Shown here: piece after piece, positions 1 to 5,968 of the stretch | How the letters are laid out: each line of letters begins with the position of its first letter | Numbering within the stretch: the first letter of the stretch is position 1 | NCBI GenBank assembly: GCA_947259605.1 | Contig: CAMYMX010000247.1 | Span: forward strand, 1 to 5,968 | DNA: 5,968 nt | Reading direction: 5' to 3' | Origin: an uncultured Polyangiaceae bacterium | GTDB lineage: Bacteria > Myxococcota_A > Polyangia > Polyangiales > Houyiibacteriaceae | Notes under the pieces: generated by a model | What the model saw: the letters and a program-made list of their open reading frames with translations, nothing else | Database searches by the model: none | What the model was told of the DNA's origin: nothing | Program-made: the position numbers and the translations under genes

Positions 1-2466
1 CCGAACCTGCTCGTCGTAGAGCGTCGTGCCGTGCCAAAAGCCCCCATGCTCGTTGAACTCTTCGCCGTGGTCGCTCGTCACGACAATCGTCAGCTCATCG
101 TAGAGCCCGCGCGCTCGAAGCGCGTCCAGGAGCTTGCCGAGCTCGCCGTCCCAGTAACTGATTTCGCCGTCGTACAGCGCGGAGAGCGCGGGCGCCTCGG
201 ATGGGTCGGGGTGTTGGTGCGCGGCGCGCGAATAGCCACTGCCATCGTAGGGATGGGCAAAGTACGGATCGTGCGGGTCCATGTAGCCGACGAAGAGGAA
301 CCAGGGCGCGGCGGCCTGCCGATCGATCCACGAAGTGAGGGCCGCGTTGACGGTTTCGGCGTCCTGATACGCCGTGCCGGGCAGCACTTCCCCTCGCATG
401 GCCCGCATCTTTTCGACGCGCTGGCGAATGAACTGCATCAGAAGAAGCTTGGCGCTGGCGTCGTCGGCGCCGAGGACGAACTCCGGCTCGAGGTAGACGT
501 ATTCGTCGAAGCCCTGGTGGAAGTTGAAGTACGGCGCAACGTTGAAATTGGTCGCGTACCCGGCTGTCGTATAGCCCGCCGCTTGCAAGGCCTCGGGCAT
601 CGTCGTCACCGCGTCGGGGAGTGCATCGCTCTTCGACATGACTCCGTGACTCGACGGCAGACGTCCGCTCAGAATCGATGCGAAGCTAGGGCGCGTCCAG
701 CTGGAATTGGTGAAAGCCTGGTCGAAACGAATCGCGTCTTCGGCGAGGCGATCGAGATTCGGCGTGCTGCCGGTCTCGTAGCCATACATCGGCAGGTGAT
801 CGGCGCGCAGGGTGTCGACCACGATGAAGAGCACGTTGCCGGTTGCGTCCTTTGTCGCCGCGAGATCATCCGACCTGCCGGCCTGCGACATGCGGTCGCC
901 GAGCGCGAGGTTACCCGCAAGCGCGACCCCGAAAACCACCAGCAAGCCGATCGCCGTCGAAGCATGAACCACGCGACCAAACCCGGGGCGCTTGGACAGC
1001 TTCCAAAGGCCGCGGGCGATCAGGGCGCTCATGCCCGCGGCGACGAACGCGCAGCCGAGTAGGACCGCCAGCCCAATGGCGCTCTTCCAGACGAGTTCTT
1101 CGTGAAAGAGGTCGCGACGAATCCGAAAGGCGCCGAGGGCGAAGGCGAACATGCCAAAGATTGCGGCAGCGAAGTAGCCGAAGGCGTCGTTTTCGTGGAG
1201 CGCGTAGCGCCTCATCCAGCGCCCGGTCAGGGCGGTCACGAACCCGAGGCCCGCGCCAAACGCACCGCAAAAAAGCCCGTAGGCAAGCGGGCCATAGAAG
1301 AAGACGCGCGCGCCGGTCGCACCTGCCGACGAGAGGGCGATGACCAGCGCCTCGCCCAGACCCACCAAGACGCCGCCCATGACGCCTGCGCTGAAACCTA
1401 CGACGAGGCCACGCAGGGGATGCGGCCATGCCTCCCGCGGCGCCCGCGGGATGCCCTGACTCACGAGGTCTTCGCGGTTGGGTTCCTCCACGCGGATCTC
1501 GGGGTTGTATCCCGACTTCCGCAGGAGGAAGAACACCCCGCCAAACGACGAGACGAACATCTCGCAGGCGAAACCGAGCGTTGGAATGAGAACCGCAACC
1601 GCGAGGGGCAAGCCGACGGCAGGCGAGGTGTAGAGCGCGACGGCCGCCGCTTCTCGAAGCCCAATGCCGTTGATCGAAGCGGGAATGAGCGTTGCAAGGA
1701 TCTGCAGCGACGATGCAAAAAACACCTCACCGATCCCGAGCTCGACGCCAAGCGCACGCGCTGCGCAGACGTAAATGAGATTGTTGAAGGCATGCGTGCC
1801 AACGCCGAGTGCGGCGGCCTGAATCAGCAAGCCCGCCTTCCCCCGGTAAGCGCCCACCGCGTCGATGAGGGTTTGAACGCGTGCGCGAATCCCCGCTGGG
1901 ACGAAACGGACAAAGAACAAAAAGAGCTGCGGCTGCGCGAGAAAGGCGAGTCCCACCACGATGATCGACAGGAACAGGGCGTTGACGAGGAGCACGCCGT
2001 TGGTGCCGATGAACCGCATCCCGAAGATGCTGCCGAGCATGACGACCACCCCGAAGGCGAGCTGGCCGAGAATCATCTCGACGCCGATCGTCGCGGTCGC
2101 GCGAGCCGTCTTGCCGGTGTGTTTGGCGACGTCGTAGATGCGCCACCCGCCAAAGCCCGTGAAGCCACCCGGCGTGAAGGCCCCCCAGAAGCGGGCGATC
2201 ATGATGGAGCCGCCGAGGAAGCGCCAATTCGCGAAAATTCCCTGACCGACGAGCAGGCGCTGCCAGCGGACCGTGCTGAACGCGATGGCGATCAGCTGCA
2301 TCAGCACGGCGGCGGCGACCCAGCTCCAACTCAGGTCGCTCAGGTGTCCGAGAAGCTCCTCCGCACCATCCCGGCGAAGCACCTTTTGGAGGATGAACGC
2401 CAGCATTCCGACGGAGAACACCAGCTTCAAAACGAAGAAGGCGATTCGTTTTGGATTTGCGCTCAC
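1..2466 (-). CDS. Flippase-like (UPF0104/LPG-synthase-TM) + 5-TM + sulfatase-fold catalytic domain fusion protein, C-terminus cut by window edge
   Basis: One frame of 822 codons without a stop, read from GTG at 2466 to the left edge; an in-frame TGA lies about 40 bases upstream and no ATG lies between. Residues 1-320: about eight hydrophobic helices with UPF0104 hallmarks, namely an Arg/Gly-rich loop (PGGFTGFGGWR, 99-109) and SINGIGLREAA (264-274). Residues 320-350: polar linker. Residues 350-522: about five more helices. From residue 543: an alkaline-phosphatase-superfamily (PF00884-like) domain with metal-site strand NVLFIVVDTLRADH (D551), nucleophile loop SSWTRPSFASILSG, H607, MDPHDPY (730-735), TSDHGEEFNEHG (D799, H800) and WHG (811-813). 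The nucleophile position is Thr591 and the Arg of the sulfatase C/S-x-P-x-R signature is Phe595, so a formylglycine sulfatase is unlikely. Thr nucleophiles and a five-helix anchor are known in LtaS and EptA, which transfer phospho-groups from lipids outside the membrane. I infer a membrane enzyme with a periplasmic catalytic head that moves or modifies a lipid or polyprenyl-linked substrate; the substrate is unknown. A C-terminal remainder of perhaps 150-250 residues lies outside the window. Confidence 0.9.
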   Translation of the reverse strand, partial: MSANPKRIAFFVLKLVFSVGMLAFILQKVLRRDGAEELLGHLSDLSWSWVAAAVLMQLIAIAFSTVRWQRLLVGQGIFANWRFLGGSIMIARFWGAFTPGGFTGFGGWRIYDVAKHTGKTARATATIGVEMILGQLAFGVVVMLGSIFGMRFIGTNGVLLVNALFLSIIVVGLAFLAQPQLFLFFVRFVPAGIRARVQTLIDAVGAYRGKAGLLIQAAALGVGTHAFNNLIYVCAARALGVELGIGEVFFASSLQILATLIPASINGIGLREAAAVALYTSPAVGLPLAVAVLIPTLGFACEMFVSSFGGVFFLLRKSGYNPEIRVEEPNREDLVSQGIPRAPREAWPHPLRGLVVGFSAGVMGGVLVGLGEALVIALSSAGATGARVFFYGPLAYGLFCGAFGAGLGFVTALTGRWMRRYALHENDAFGYFAAAIFGMFAFALGAFRIRRDLFHEELVWKSAIGLAVLLGCAFVAAGMSALIARGLWKLSKRPGFGRVVHASTAIGLLVVFGVALAGNLALGDRMSQAGRSDDLAATKDATGNVLFIVVDTLRADHLPMYGYETGSTPNLDRLAEDAIRFDQAFTNSSWTRPSFASILSGRLPSSHGVMSKSDALPDAVTTMPEALQAAGYTTAGYATNFNVAPYFNFHQGFDEYVYLEPEFVLGADDASAKLLLMQFIRQRVEKMRAMRGEVLPGTAYQDAETVNAALTSWIDRQAAAPWFLFVGYMDPHDPYFAHPYDGSGYSRAAHQHPDPSEAPALSALYDGEISYWDGELGKLLDALRARGLYDELTIVVTSDHGEEFNEHGGFWHGTTLYDEQVR
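1433..1451. repeat. Perfect 8-bp inverted repeat with 3-base loop inside the fusion gene
   Basis: TCCCGCGG, CGC, CCGCGGGA form a perfect short hairpin. It falls in the stretch encoding the polar linker (about residues 339-345) between the flippase-like module and the second membrane module. No T-run follows on either strand, so it is not an intrinsic terminator. GC-rich coding DNA produces such palindromes by chance. Confidence 0.5.
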
Positions 2467-2480
2467 GTCCCCTGTGCCCC

Positions 2481-2509
2481 GGGTTAACCGGTACGCGCTA
2501 AAGGGTCAA
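2481..2509 (-). promoter_or_regulatory. Candidate sigma70-type promoter of the flippase-phosphatase fusion gene
   Basis: On the minus strand TTGACC (2509-2504) is followed after 17 bases by TAACCC (2486-2481), about 14 bases before the GTG start. The -35 box matches five of six consensus bases, but the -10 box is poor. The -10 region overlaps the palindrome GGTTAACC (2482-2489), which could be an operator or chance. The 112-base gap between this gene and the divergent lipoprotein gene must hold both promoters; I see no convincing plus-strand promoter in it. Confidence 0.25.
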
Positions 2510-2578
2510 ATTGCCTACGCCGACGAGGGGTTCCGGCGCTTAGTTGCGCGGAGCGGCGGCGGTTGGTAGCGACGCCCC

Positions 2579-3931
2579 ATGCGACATCAAGCGGTGACTC
2601 GATTTGGGATTTGGGCGCTCTTCTTCGTGCTGGCCTGTCAGGGAGGCGAGAAGTCGGCTCCCACTCAGGCTCCGCCCGCGGCGGCACAGGGGGCGAGCCC
2701 TGGGAAGGAGGCGAAGCCAGCAACGGCTCCAAGCAAGACCGCCGCGTCGACCGGCTTGCCCGACTCACTCCCGAATGGGCTGCTTCTGTCGTACTCGCAG
2801 TTCGAGGTGGTCGACGGCAAAGCAACCGCAAAGCCTGGCCCTGCGAGACTGGGCATTCTGACTCGTGAAGGCGGTGAGTGGAAAACCGAAACCCTGGAAG
2901 ATGCGCAGAGCAACGTATTCCACAAGGCGATGATGCTGACGCCGCGCGGGCAGGCGCCCGGCATCCTGACCCTCGGCGGATCGGGCGCCTACGTGAAGCT
3001 CTGGCGTCGAGCCAAGGGCAAGCTCCAGCCTAGCGTGCTGTGGCAGGCCAAATTCGGGGGGAAGTTCAACCGAATGCGAGATGCCGAGGTCGCAGACCTC
3101 TATGGCGACGGCACGTCGGCCATCGCGGTTGCAACGCACGATCAGGGCGTCGTCGCCGTCCTTCGGCAGCGTGCGAACAAGTGGAAAGTCGAACGAATCG
3201 ACGCGAAGAAAGACACCTTCGTTCACGAGATCGAGATCGGAGATCTCGACAAGGACGGCACGCTCGAGGTCTATGCCACGCCGAGCGAGCCGAACAAGCT
3301 CGACGCCGAGGCGCAACACGGCGAGGTGGTGCGCTACGTACCCAAGAGGGGTGAAGGCCCCACCATCGTCGCAGACCTCGGCAAGCGCCATGCCAAGGAG
3401 ATCTACGTCGGCGACGTCGACGGCGACGGAACCGACGAGCTCTACGTGGCGGTCGAGGCACTCACGAAGGGGGGCGGCTCGAGCCTGCAGCTCGTCGAGC
3501 CGGTGGAGATCCGTCGCTACGATGCGGACACGCCGCCGGACGCCAAGGTGATCATCGCGACGATTCCCGATCGACTCTGCCGCTTCTTGACCGCAGGCGA
3601 CGTCGACGGAGACGGAAAGAAGGAAATGGTCGCCGCCTCGTTCAGCAAGGGCCTATGGCTGCTACGCCCCGGGAAAGATCCGAAGTCCGAGTGGGGCGTC
3701 GAAAGCATCGACCGCGACTCGGGCGGCTTCGAGCACGCCGCCCTGCTGACCGACCTCGACGGCGACGGCGCCGACGAGCTCTACGTCGCAGCCGACGTCC
3801 AAGGGGAGCTCCGCCGCTACGTGTGGATCCGCGGCCGCGCCAAGCGCGAAGTTATCCTGAAGCGAGATATCCCGATGTCCCGAATGACCTGGAACATCAC
3901 CCCCGCCCCCAAAACGATCGTCGCTCCGTAG
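2579..3931 (+). CDS. Lipoprotein with FG-GAP/VCBS-type calcium-binding repeats (predicted beta-propeller)
   Basis: The 450-residue product begins with a short basic N-terminus, a hydrophobic core and the lipobox VLAC, giving a lipidated Cys20 followed by Gln; this predicts a lipoprotein not retained by the Asp+2 inner-membrane signal. Residues 22-57 are an Ala/Pro/Lys-rich tether. The remainder carries repeats centred on a DxDxDG-like loop: DLYGDG (173), DLDKDG (222), DVDGDG (279), DVDGDG (341) and DLDGDG (392), each followed by a strand such as DELYVA. This is the pattern of FG-GAP/VCBS repeats, whose Asp loops bind calcium between blades of an integrin-like propeller. The first loop has Tyr where the second Asp should be. 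Repeat spacing is about 49-62 residues. A TAG at 2567-2569 in the same frame makes ATG 2579 the first possible start; no Shine-Dalgarno is visible. No enzymatic motif is seen, so a binding or structural role is likely and the ligand is unknown. It is transcribed divergently from the fusion gene, so a shared envelope role is possible but unproven. Confidence 0.9.
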   Translation: MRHQAVTRFGIWALFFVLACQGGEKSAPTQAPPAAAQGASPGKEAKPATAPSKTAASTGLPDSLPNGLLLSYSQFEVVDGKATAKPGPARLGILTREGGEWKTETLEDAQSNVFHKAMMLTPRGQAPGILTLGGSGAYVKLWRRAKGKLQPSVLWQAKFGGKFNRMRDAEVADLYGDGTSAIAVATHDQGVVAVLRQRANKWKVERIDAKKDTFVHEIEIGDLDKDGTLEVYATPSEPNKLDAEAQHGEVVRYVPKRGEGPTIVADLGKRHAKEIYVGDVDGDGTDELYVAVEALTKGGGSSLQLVEPVEIRRYDADTPPDAKVIIATIPDRLCRFLTAGDVDGDGKKEMVAASFSKGLWLLRPGKDPKSEWGVESIDRDSGGFEHAALLTDLDGDGADELYVAADVQGELRRYVWIRGRAKREVILKRDIPMSRMTWNITPAPKTIVAP

Positions 3932-3975
3932 CGGGCCAACTATACGATCGGAGAACGTGTTTGTCCGCGTCTCGG

Positions 3976-4512
3976 TTAGCGTTCCACTAGGCGTGGGATG
4001 AGCTCTGCGAAGTTGCAGGGGCGGTAGCGGATGTCTAGCTGGTATCTGAGAATTCCGGTCCAGGCGTCTTTGCAGGCGCCGGTCGAGCCTGGCAGCGCGA
4101 AGAGGTACGTGCCCCGTGCGACGCCCGCGCAGGCGCGAGATTGAATCGTCGAAGTCCCGATTTCCTCGTAGCTCAACGTGCGAAACAGCTCTCCAAAACC
4201 GGGAATCGGTTTCTCCCACACCGCTTCGAAGGCCTCGGGCGTCACGTCCCTGGCGGTCACGCCGGTGCCGCCGGTCGCCAGCACCACTTCGATGTTGGGC
4301 TCGTTGACCCAGCGCCGAAGCTGGACCTCGATGCGCTTGCGGTCGTCAGGGACGATCACCTTGTCCATCACTTGATGACCGGCTTCGAGCGCGCTCTCGA
4401 CGAGGTATGCACCGGACTTGTCGGTCGCTTCGGTGCGCGTGTCGGATACCGTCATCACGGCGATGCGCAGACCTTTGAATGGAATCGATTCGTCGAAGCT
4501 CGCTCCCCCCAT
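3976..4512 (-). CDS. moaB: Molybdenum cofactor biosynthesis protein MoaB / molybdopterin adenylyltransferase
   Basis: The 178-residue cytosolic protein aligns end to end with E. coli MoaB (about 170 residues) by eye. Shared blocks include IAVMTVSDTR (17-26), VVLATGGTG (76-84), GFGELFR (105-111), EEIGTSTIQSRACAGV (116-131), FALPGSTGACKDAW (138-151) and RPCNF (164-168). The family binds molybdopterin; MogA and archaeal MoaB adenylate it with ATP to prepare for molybdate insertion. E. coli MoaB lacks that activity, but this protein has Asp at both positions matching catalytic Asp49 and Asp82 of MogA (here D56 in VIVPDD and D89 in GGTGVTARDVTPEA). It could therefore be the working adenylyltransferase. 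The ATG at 4512 lies one base after the stop of the upstream HIT gene, with GGGG six bases before it as a possible ribosome site inside the end of that gene; co-transcription and translational coupling are likely. Its 3' end faces the repeat lipoprotein gene across 44 bases. Confidence 0.93.
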   Translation of the reverse strand: MGGASFDESIPFKGLRIAVMTVSDTRTEATDKSGAYLVESALEAGHQVMDKVIVPDDRKRIEVQLRRWVNEPNIEVVLATGGTGVTARDVTPEAFEAVWEKPIPGFGELFRTLSYEEIGTSTIQSRACAGVARGTYLFALPGSTGACKDAWTGILRYQLDIRYRPCNFAELIPRLVER

Positions 4513-4513
4513 C

Positions 4514-4933
4514 CTAGGCCCCGATCTCCGCGCTGAGAGCGGCGGCTAGCTTCGCGCCCTCTCCTCGGTCGAGCTTCCCCGGCGCCCATTCAATCACCAG
4601 CCCGTCGCTGACTCCGGGCTTGGGAATGATGTGGAAATGAACGTGGAACACGGCTTGGTGCGCCATCGGGCCGTTGTTTTGAAGGATGTTGAACTGGTCG
4701 GCACCGGTGACGGCCTTGATGGCGCGGCAAAGCCTCGGCAACACACGTCCAATCGCCGCCGCGGCCTCATCCGAGAGCTGGTCGACGGTGGCCGCCTCTT
4801 CCTTCGGAATCACCAACGTATGGCCGTAGCTGAGTGGGCCGATATCGAGAAACGCAAAGACGAAGTCATCCTCGTACACCTTGTGGCAAGGGATGTCCCC
4901 GCGGAGAATCTTGCTGAAGATCGTGTCCGCCAT
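4514..4933 (-). CDS. HIT-family (HINT-like) nucleotide hydrolase/transferase
   Basis: The 139-residue protein is a normal full-length single-domain histidine-triad protein. It begins with the family's IFSKILRGDIP block (5-15), continues with FAFLDIGPLSYGHTLVIPK (26-44), and carries the triad HVHFHIIPK with His97, His99 and His101; the central His is the nucleophile that forms the AMP-enzyme intermediate in this superfamily. QNNGPMAHQAVFH (85-97) is the usual lead-in to the triad. Members hydrolyse adenosine phosphoramidates, aminoacyl-AMP or dinucleoside polyphosphates; the substrate here cannot be read from sequence. It is the first gene of a two-gene minus-strand unit with moaB, one base apart. 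The ATG at 4933 gives the canonical N-terminus; no Shine-Dalgarno precedes it, and a TATAAG hexamer lies nine bases upstream. Confidence 0.95.
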   Translation of the reverse strand: MADTIFSKILRGDIPCHKVYEDDFVFAFLDIGPLSYGHTLVIPKEEAATVDQLSDEAAAAIGRVLPRLCRAIKAVTGADQFNILQNNGPMAHQAVFHVHFHIIPKPGVSDGLVIEWAPGKLDRGEGAKLAAALSAEIGA

Positions 4934-4948
4934 GGGGCGGAGCTTATA
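4934..4948 (-). promoter_or_regulatory. Candidate -10 element very close to the HIT gene start (possible leaderless start)
   Basis: On the minus strand TATAAG (4948-4943), preceded by GG, ends nine bases before the ATG at 4933. Transcription from such a -10 box would begin at or within about three bases of the start codon, leaving no room for a ribosome-binding site, and none is seen. No good -35 hexamer lies 16-18 bases upstream. The 83-base gap 4934-5016 also has to supply the promoter of the divergent esterase gene. Confidence 0.3.
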
Positions 4949-5016
4949 CCGTTCAAAGGGAAGCGACCAGATCGGGGGACTTTACGGAGGCGACGCGCTG
5001 CCTTAGGCTCCACCCC

Positions 5017-5892
5017 ATGAAAAATCTGATTTCCTTGCTTGTTCTCGCCATCCTCGTGGGATGCGGCGGCACCGGCGGCCAGGACTTCTCCCCGGACCCT
5101 CCCCTCGTGATTGGCGGTGATGAACGGCCCGCGGAGGTGGACATCCCCACAAACTACGATCCGACGCTCCCCCACCCGCTCGTCATGGTCCTGCACGGCT
5201 TTGGCGCCGATGGATTCGTCGAGACGGCCTACCTTCAGCTCTTCGATTTCGTCGACGAAAAGCAGTTCGTGCTCATTTACCCGGACGGCACCCTGAACGA
5301 CCAAGACCAGAGATTTTGGAATGGGACCCCGGCCTGCTGCGACTTCAACGATTCGGTGGACGACGTTGGCTACCTGAGCGGGCTCATCGAAGAGGCTGAA
5401 CAAACGTACAACATCGACCCAAAGCGCGTGTACTTGATCGGACACTCGAACGGCGGCTTCATGTCGTTTCGAATGGCATGCGAGGCCTCCGAGCTCATTA
5501 CGGCGATCGTAAGCCTCGCGGGCTCCACCTTCGACGATCCGGCTGACTGTGCCCCCGCAACGGCACCGGTCAGCGTGCTTGCCATTCACGGCACCGCGGA
5601 CGAAACCATCCCCTATGACGGCCGGCCAAACCTCTATCCCGGCGCGGTCGAGACGACCGAACGCGCCGCAACCGCTGGCGGCTGCGATGTCGGCTCACCA
5701 ACCGCAGAGGGGTCGGTGGACCTCGTCCCCGGCATCGACGGAGCGGAAACCGACAAGGTCGCGTACTCGACCGGCTGTGACGAGGGCATCGACGCGGCGC
5801 TTTGGACGATCAACGACGGCGGTCACATCCCGGTCTTTTCGACCGAGTTTGCCGACATGACCACCGACTGGCTCTTCGGACACAGCCGCTAA
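5017..5892 (+). CDS. Secreted lipoprotein esterase, PHB depolymerase/LpqC/feruloyl esterase-like alpha/beta hydrolase
   Basis: The 291-residue product starts MKNLISLLVLAILVGC, a lipoprotein signal with lipobox LVGC and lipidated Cys16. The rest is one alpha/beta-hydrolase domain: VLHGFGAD (58-65) supplies the oxyanion-hole region, GTPACCDFNDSVDDVGYL (around 104-121) is the Cys-Cys/VDDVG block typical of PHB-depolymerase/LpqC esterases (COG3509-type, CE1-related), GHSNGG (142-147) carries nucleophile Ser144, IHGTADETIPYDG carries probable catalytic Asp195, and GGHIP carries His270. The triad order and spacing are normal. Several further Cys (155, 178 and two near the C-terminus) suggest disulfides, in keeping with export. 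It probably cleaves ester bonds in an extracellular polymer or small ester; length and fold do not separate PHB oligomers, acetyl-xylan or feruloyl substrates. No substrate-binding module is attached. The start at ATG 5017 is chosen because it gives the full signal peptide; there is no close Shine-Dalgarno (GGAGG lies about 27 bases upstream). Confidence 0.93.
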   Translation: MKNLISLLVLAILVGCGGTGGQDFSPDPPLVIGGDERPAEVDIPTNYDPTLPHPLVMVLHGFGADGFVETAYLQLFDFVDEKQFVLIYPDGTLNDQDQRFWNGTPACCDFNDSVDDVGYLSGLIEEAEQTYNIDPKRVYLIGHSNGGFMSFRMACEASELITAIVSLAGSTFDDPADCAPATAPVSVLAIHGTADETIPYDGRPNLYPGAVETTERAATAGGCDVGSPTAEGSVDLVPGIDGAETDKVAYSTGCDEGIDAALWTINDGGHIPVFSTEFADMTTDWLFGHSR

Positions 5893-5968
5893 GCCGGCAT
5901 CGACGTCACGCGCGCTTGCTTCGACCAGAACCGGCGTACGGGCAACGGCGAGCGGGCCGCCTTCACGC
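5889..5968 (-). CDS. Possible C-terminal fragment of a convergent gene cut by the right edge
   Basis: On the minus strand one frame is open from the right edge to a TAG at 5891-5889, giving about 25 basic residues ending VTSMPA. Its third codon positions are strongly G/C, as expected for a coding frame in GC-rich DNA, and its stop would interlock with the esterase stop in a shared CTAA (5889-5892). Another minus-strand frame is also open here and no domain is recognisable, so this is a weak call. No plus-strand ATG or GTG is present downstream of the esterase. Confidence 0.3.
   Translation of the reverse strand, partial: VKAARSPLPVRRFWSKQARVTSMPA

Noticed and set aside
911..1429. Minus-strand ATG-started frame of 172 residues within the fusion gene
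   Set aside because: It is out of frame with the motif-bearing reading frame and its translation is an Arg-rich shadow.
1381..1560. Possibility that the flippase-like and sulfatase-fold parts are two separate genes
   Set aside because: No stop codon separates them in the shared frame, and the internal ATGs at 1560 and 1380 have no ribosome-binding site and fall within or just before predicted membrane helices.
31..2487. Long plus-strand reading frames (31-1062 and 1102-2487) opposite the fusion gene
   Set aside because: Their translations are rich in Arg, Glu, Ala and His with no domain, while the minus strand reads as a coherent membrane protein and enzyme with conserved motifs. They are antisense shadows produced by GC-rich codon bias.
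3924..3984. Terminator between the converging lipoprotein and moaB genes
   Set aside because: Only 5-bp stems with loops of about 20 bases (CTCCG/CGGAG and GAACG/CGTTC) and no T-run are present. A direct repeat ACGATCG (3914 and 3944) is too short to mean anything.
4810..5589. 259-residue minus-strand frame opposite the esterase and running into the HIT gene
   Set aside because: It overlaps two well-supported genes in other frames and has no recognisable domain; it only shadows them.

Overview
This is a GC-rich bacterial window holding five confidently called protein-coding genes, packed tightly with no intergenic gap above about 115 bases. Two of the genes encode clear lipoproteins with signal peptides and lipoboxes, and another encodes a large membrane protein with a periplasm-facing catalytic domain. 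Together these suggest a Gram-negative bacterium. Gene content and codon use would suit a Myxococcota or other former Deltaproteobacteria lineage, but that is a weak inference and nothing here fixes the taxonomy. I see no tRNA, rRNA, mobile element, phage gene or CRISPR array.

Left part (1-2466, minus strand): one uninterrupted reading frame, starting with GTG at 2466 and running off the left edge. It encodes at least 822 residues with three modules in order: a UPF0104/LPG-synthase-TM flippase-like membrane domain, a separate module of about five membrane helices, and an alkaline-phosphatase-superfamily (sulfatase-fold) catalytic domain. The predicted catalytic residue is Thr, not the Cys/Ser of true sulfatases. 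This is the most interesting object in the window: it resembles a lipid translocator joined to an LtaS/EptA-like envelope phosphotransferase or hydrolase.

Middle (2579-3931, plus strand, divergent from the fusion gene): a lipoprotein with five Asp-rich FG-GAP/VCBS-type repeats, probably a calcium-binding beta-propeller on the envelope. It converges on a minus-strand pair at 3976-4933: a HIT-family nucleotide hydrolase/transferase followed after one base by a MoaB/Mog-type molybdopterin adenylyltransferase. That MoaB keeps both catalytic Asp positions known from E. coli MogA.

Right part (5017-5892, plus strand, divergent from the HIT gene): a secreted lipoprotein esterase of the PHB-depolymerase/LpqC/feruloyl-esterase group with a full Ser-Asp-His triad. 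The last 76 bases may hold the C-terminus of a convergent minus-strand gene, with low confidence.

The genes do not form one pathway. Three (the fusion protein, the repeat lipoprotein and the esterase) are envelope proteins; two (HIT, MoaB) are cytosolic and probably co-transcribed. Three of the five starts lack a Shine-Dalgarno sequence and share a CCCC-ATG context, which raises the possibility of leaderless or non-canonical initiation.
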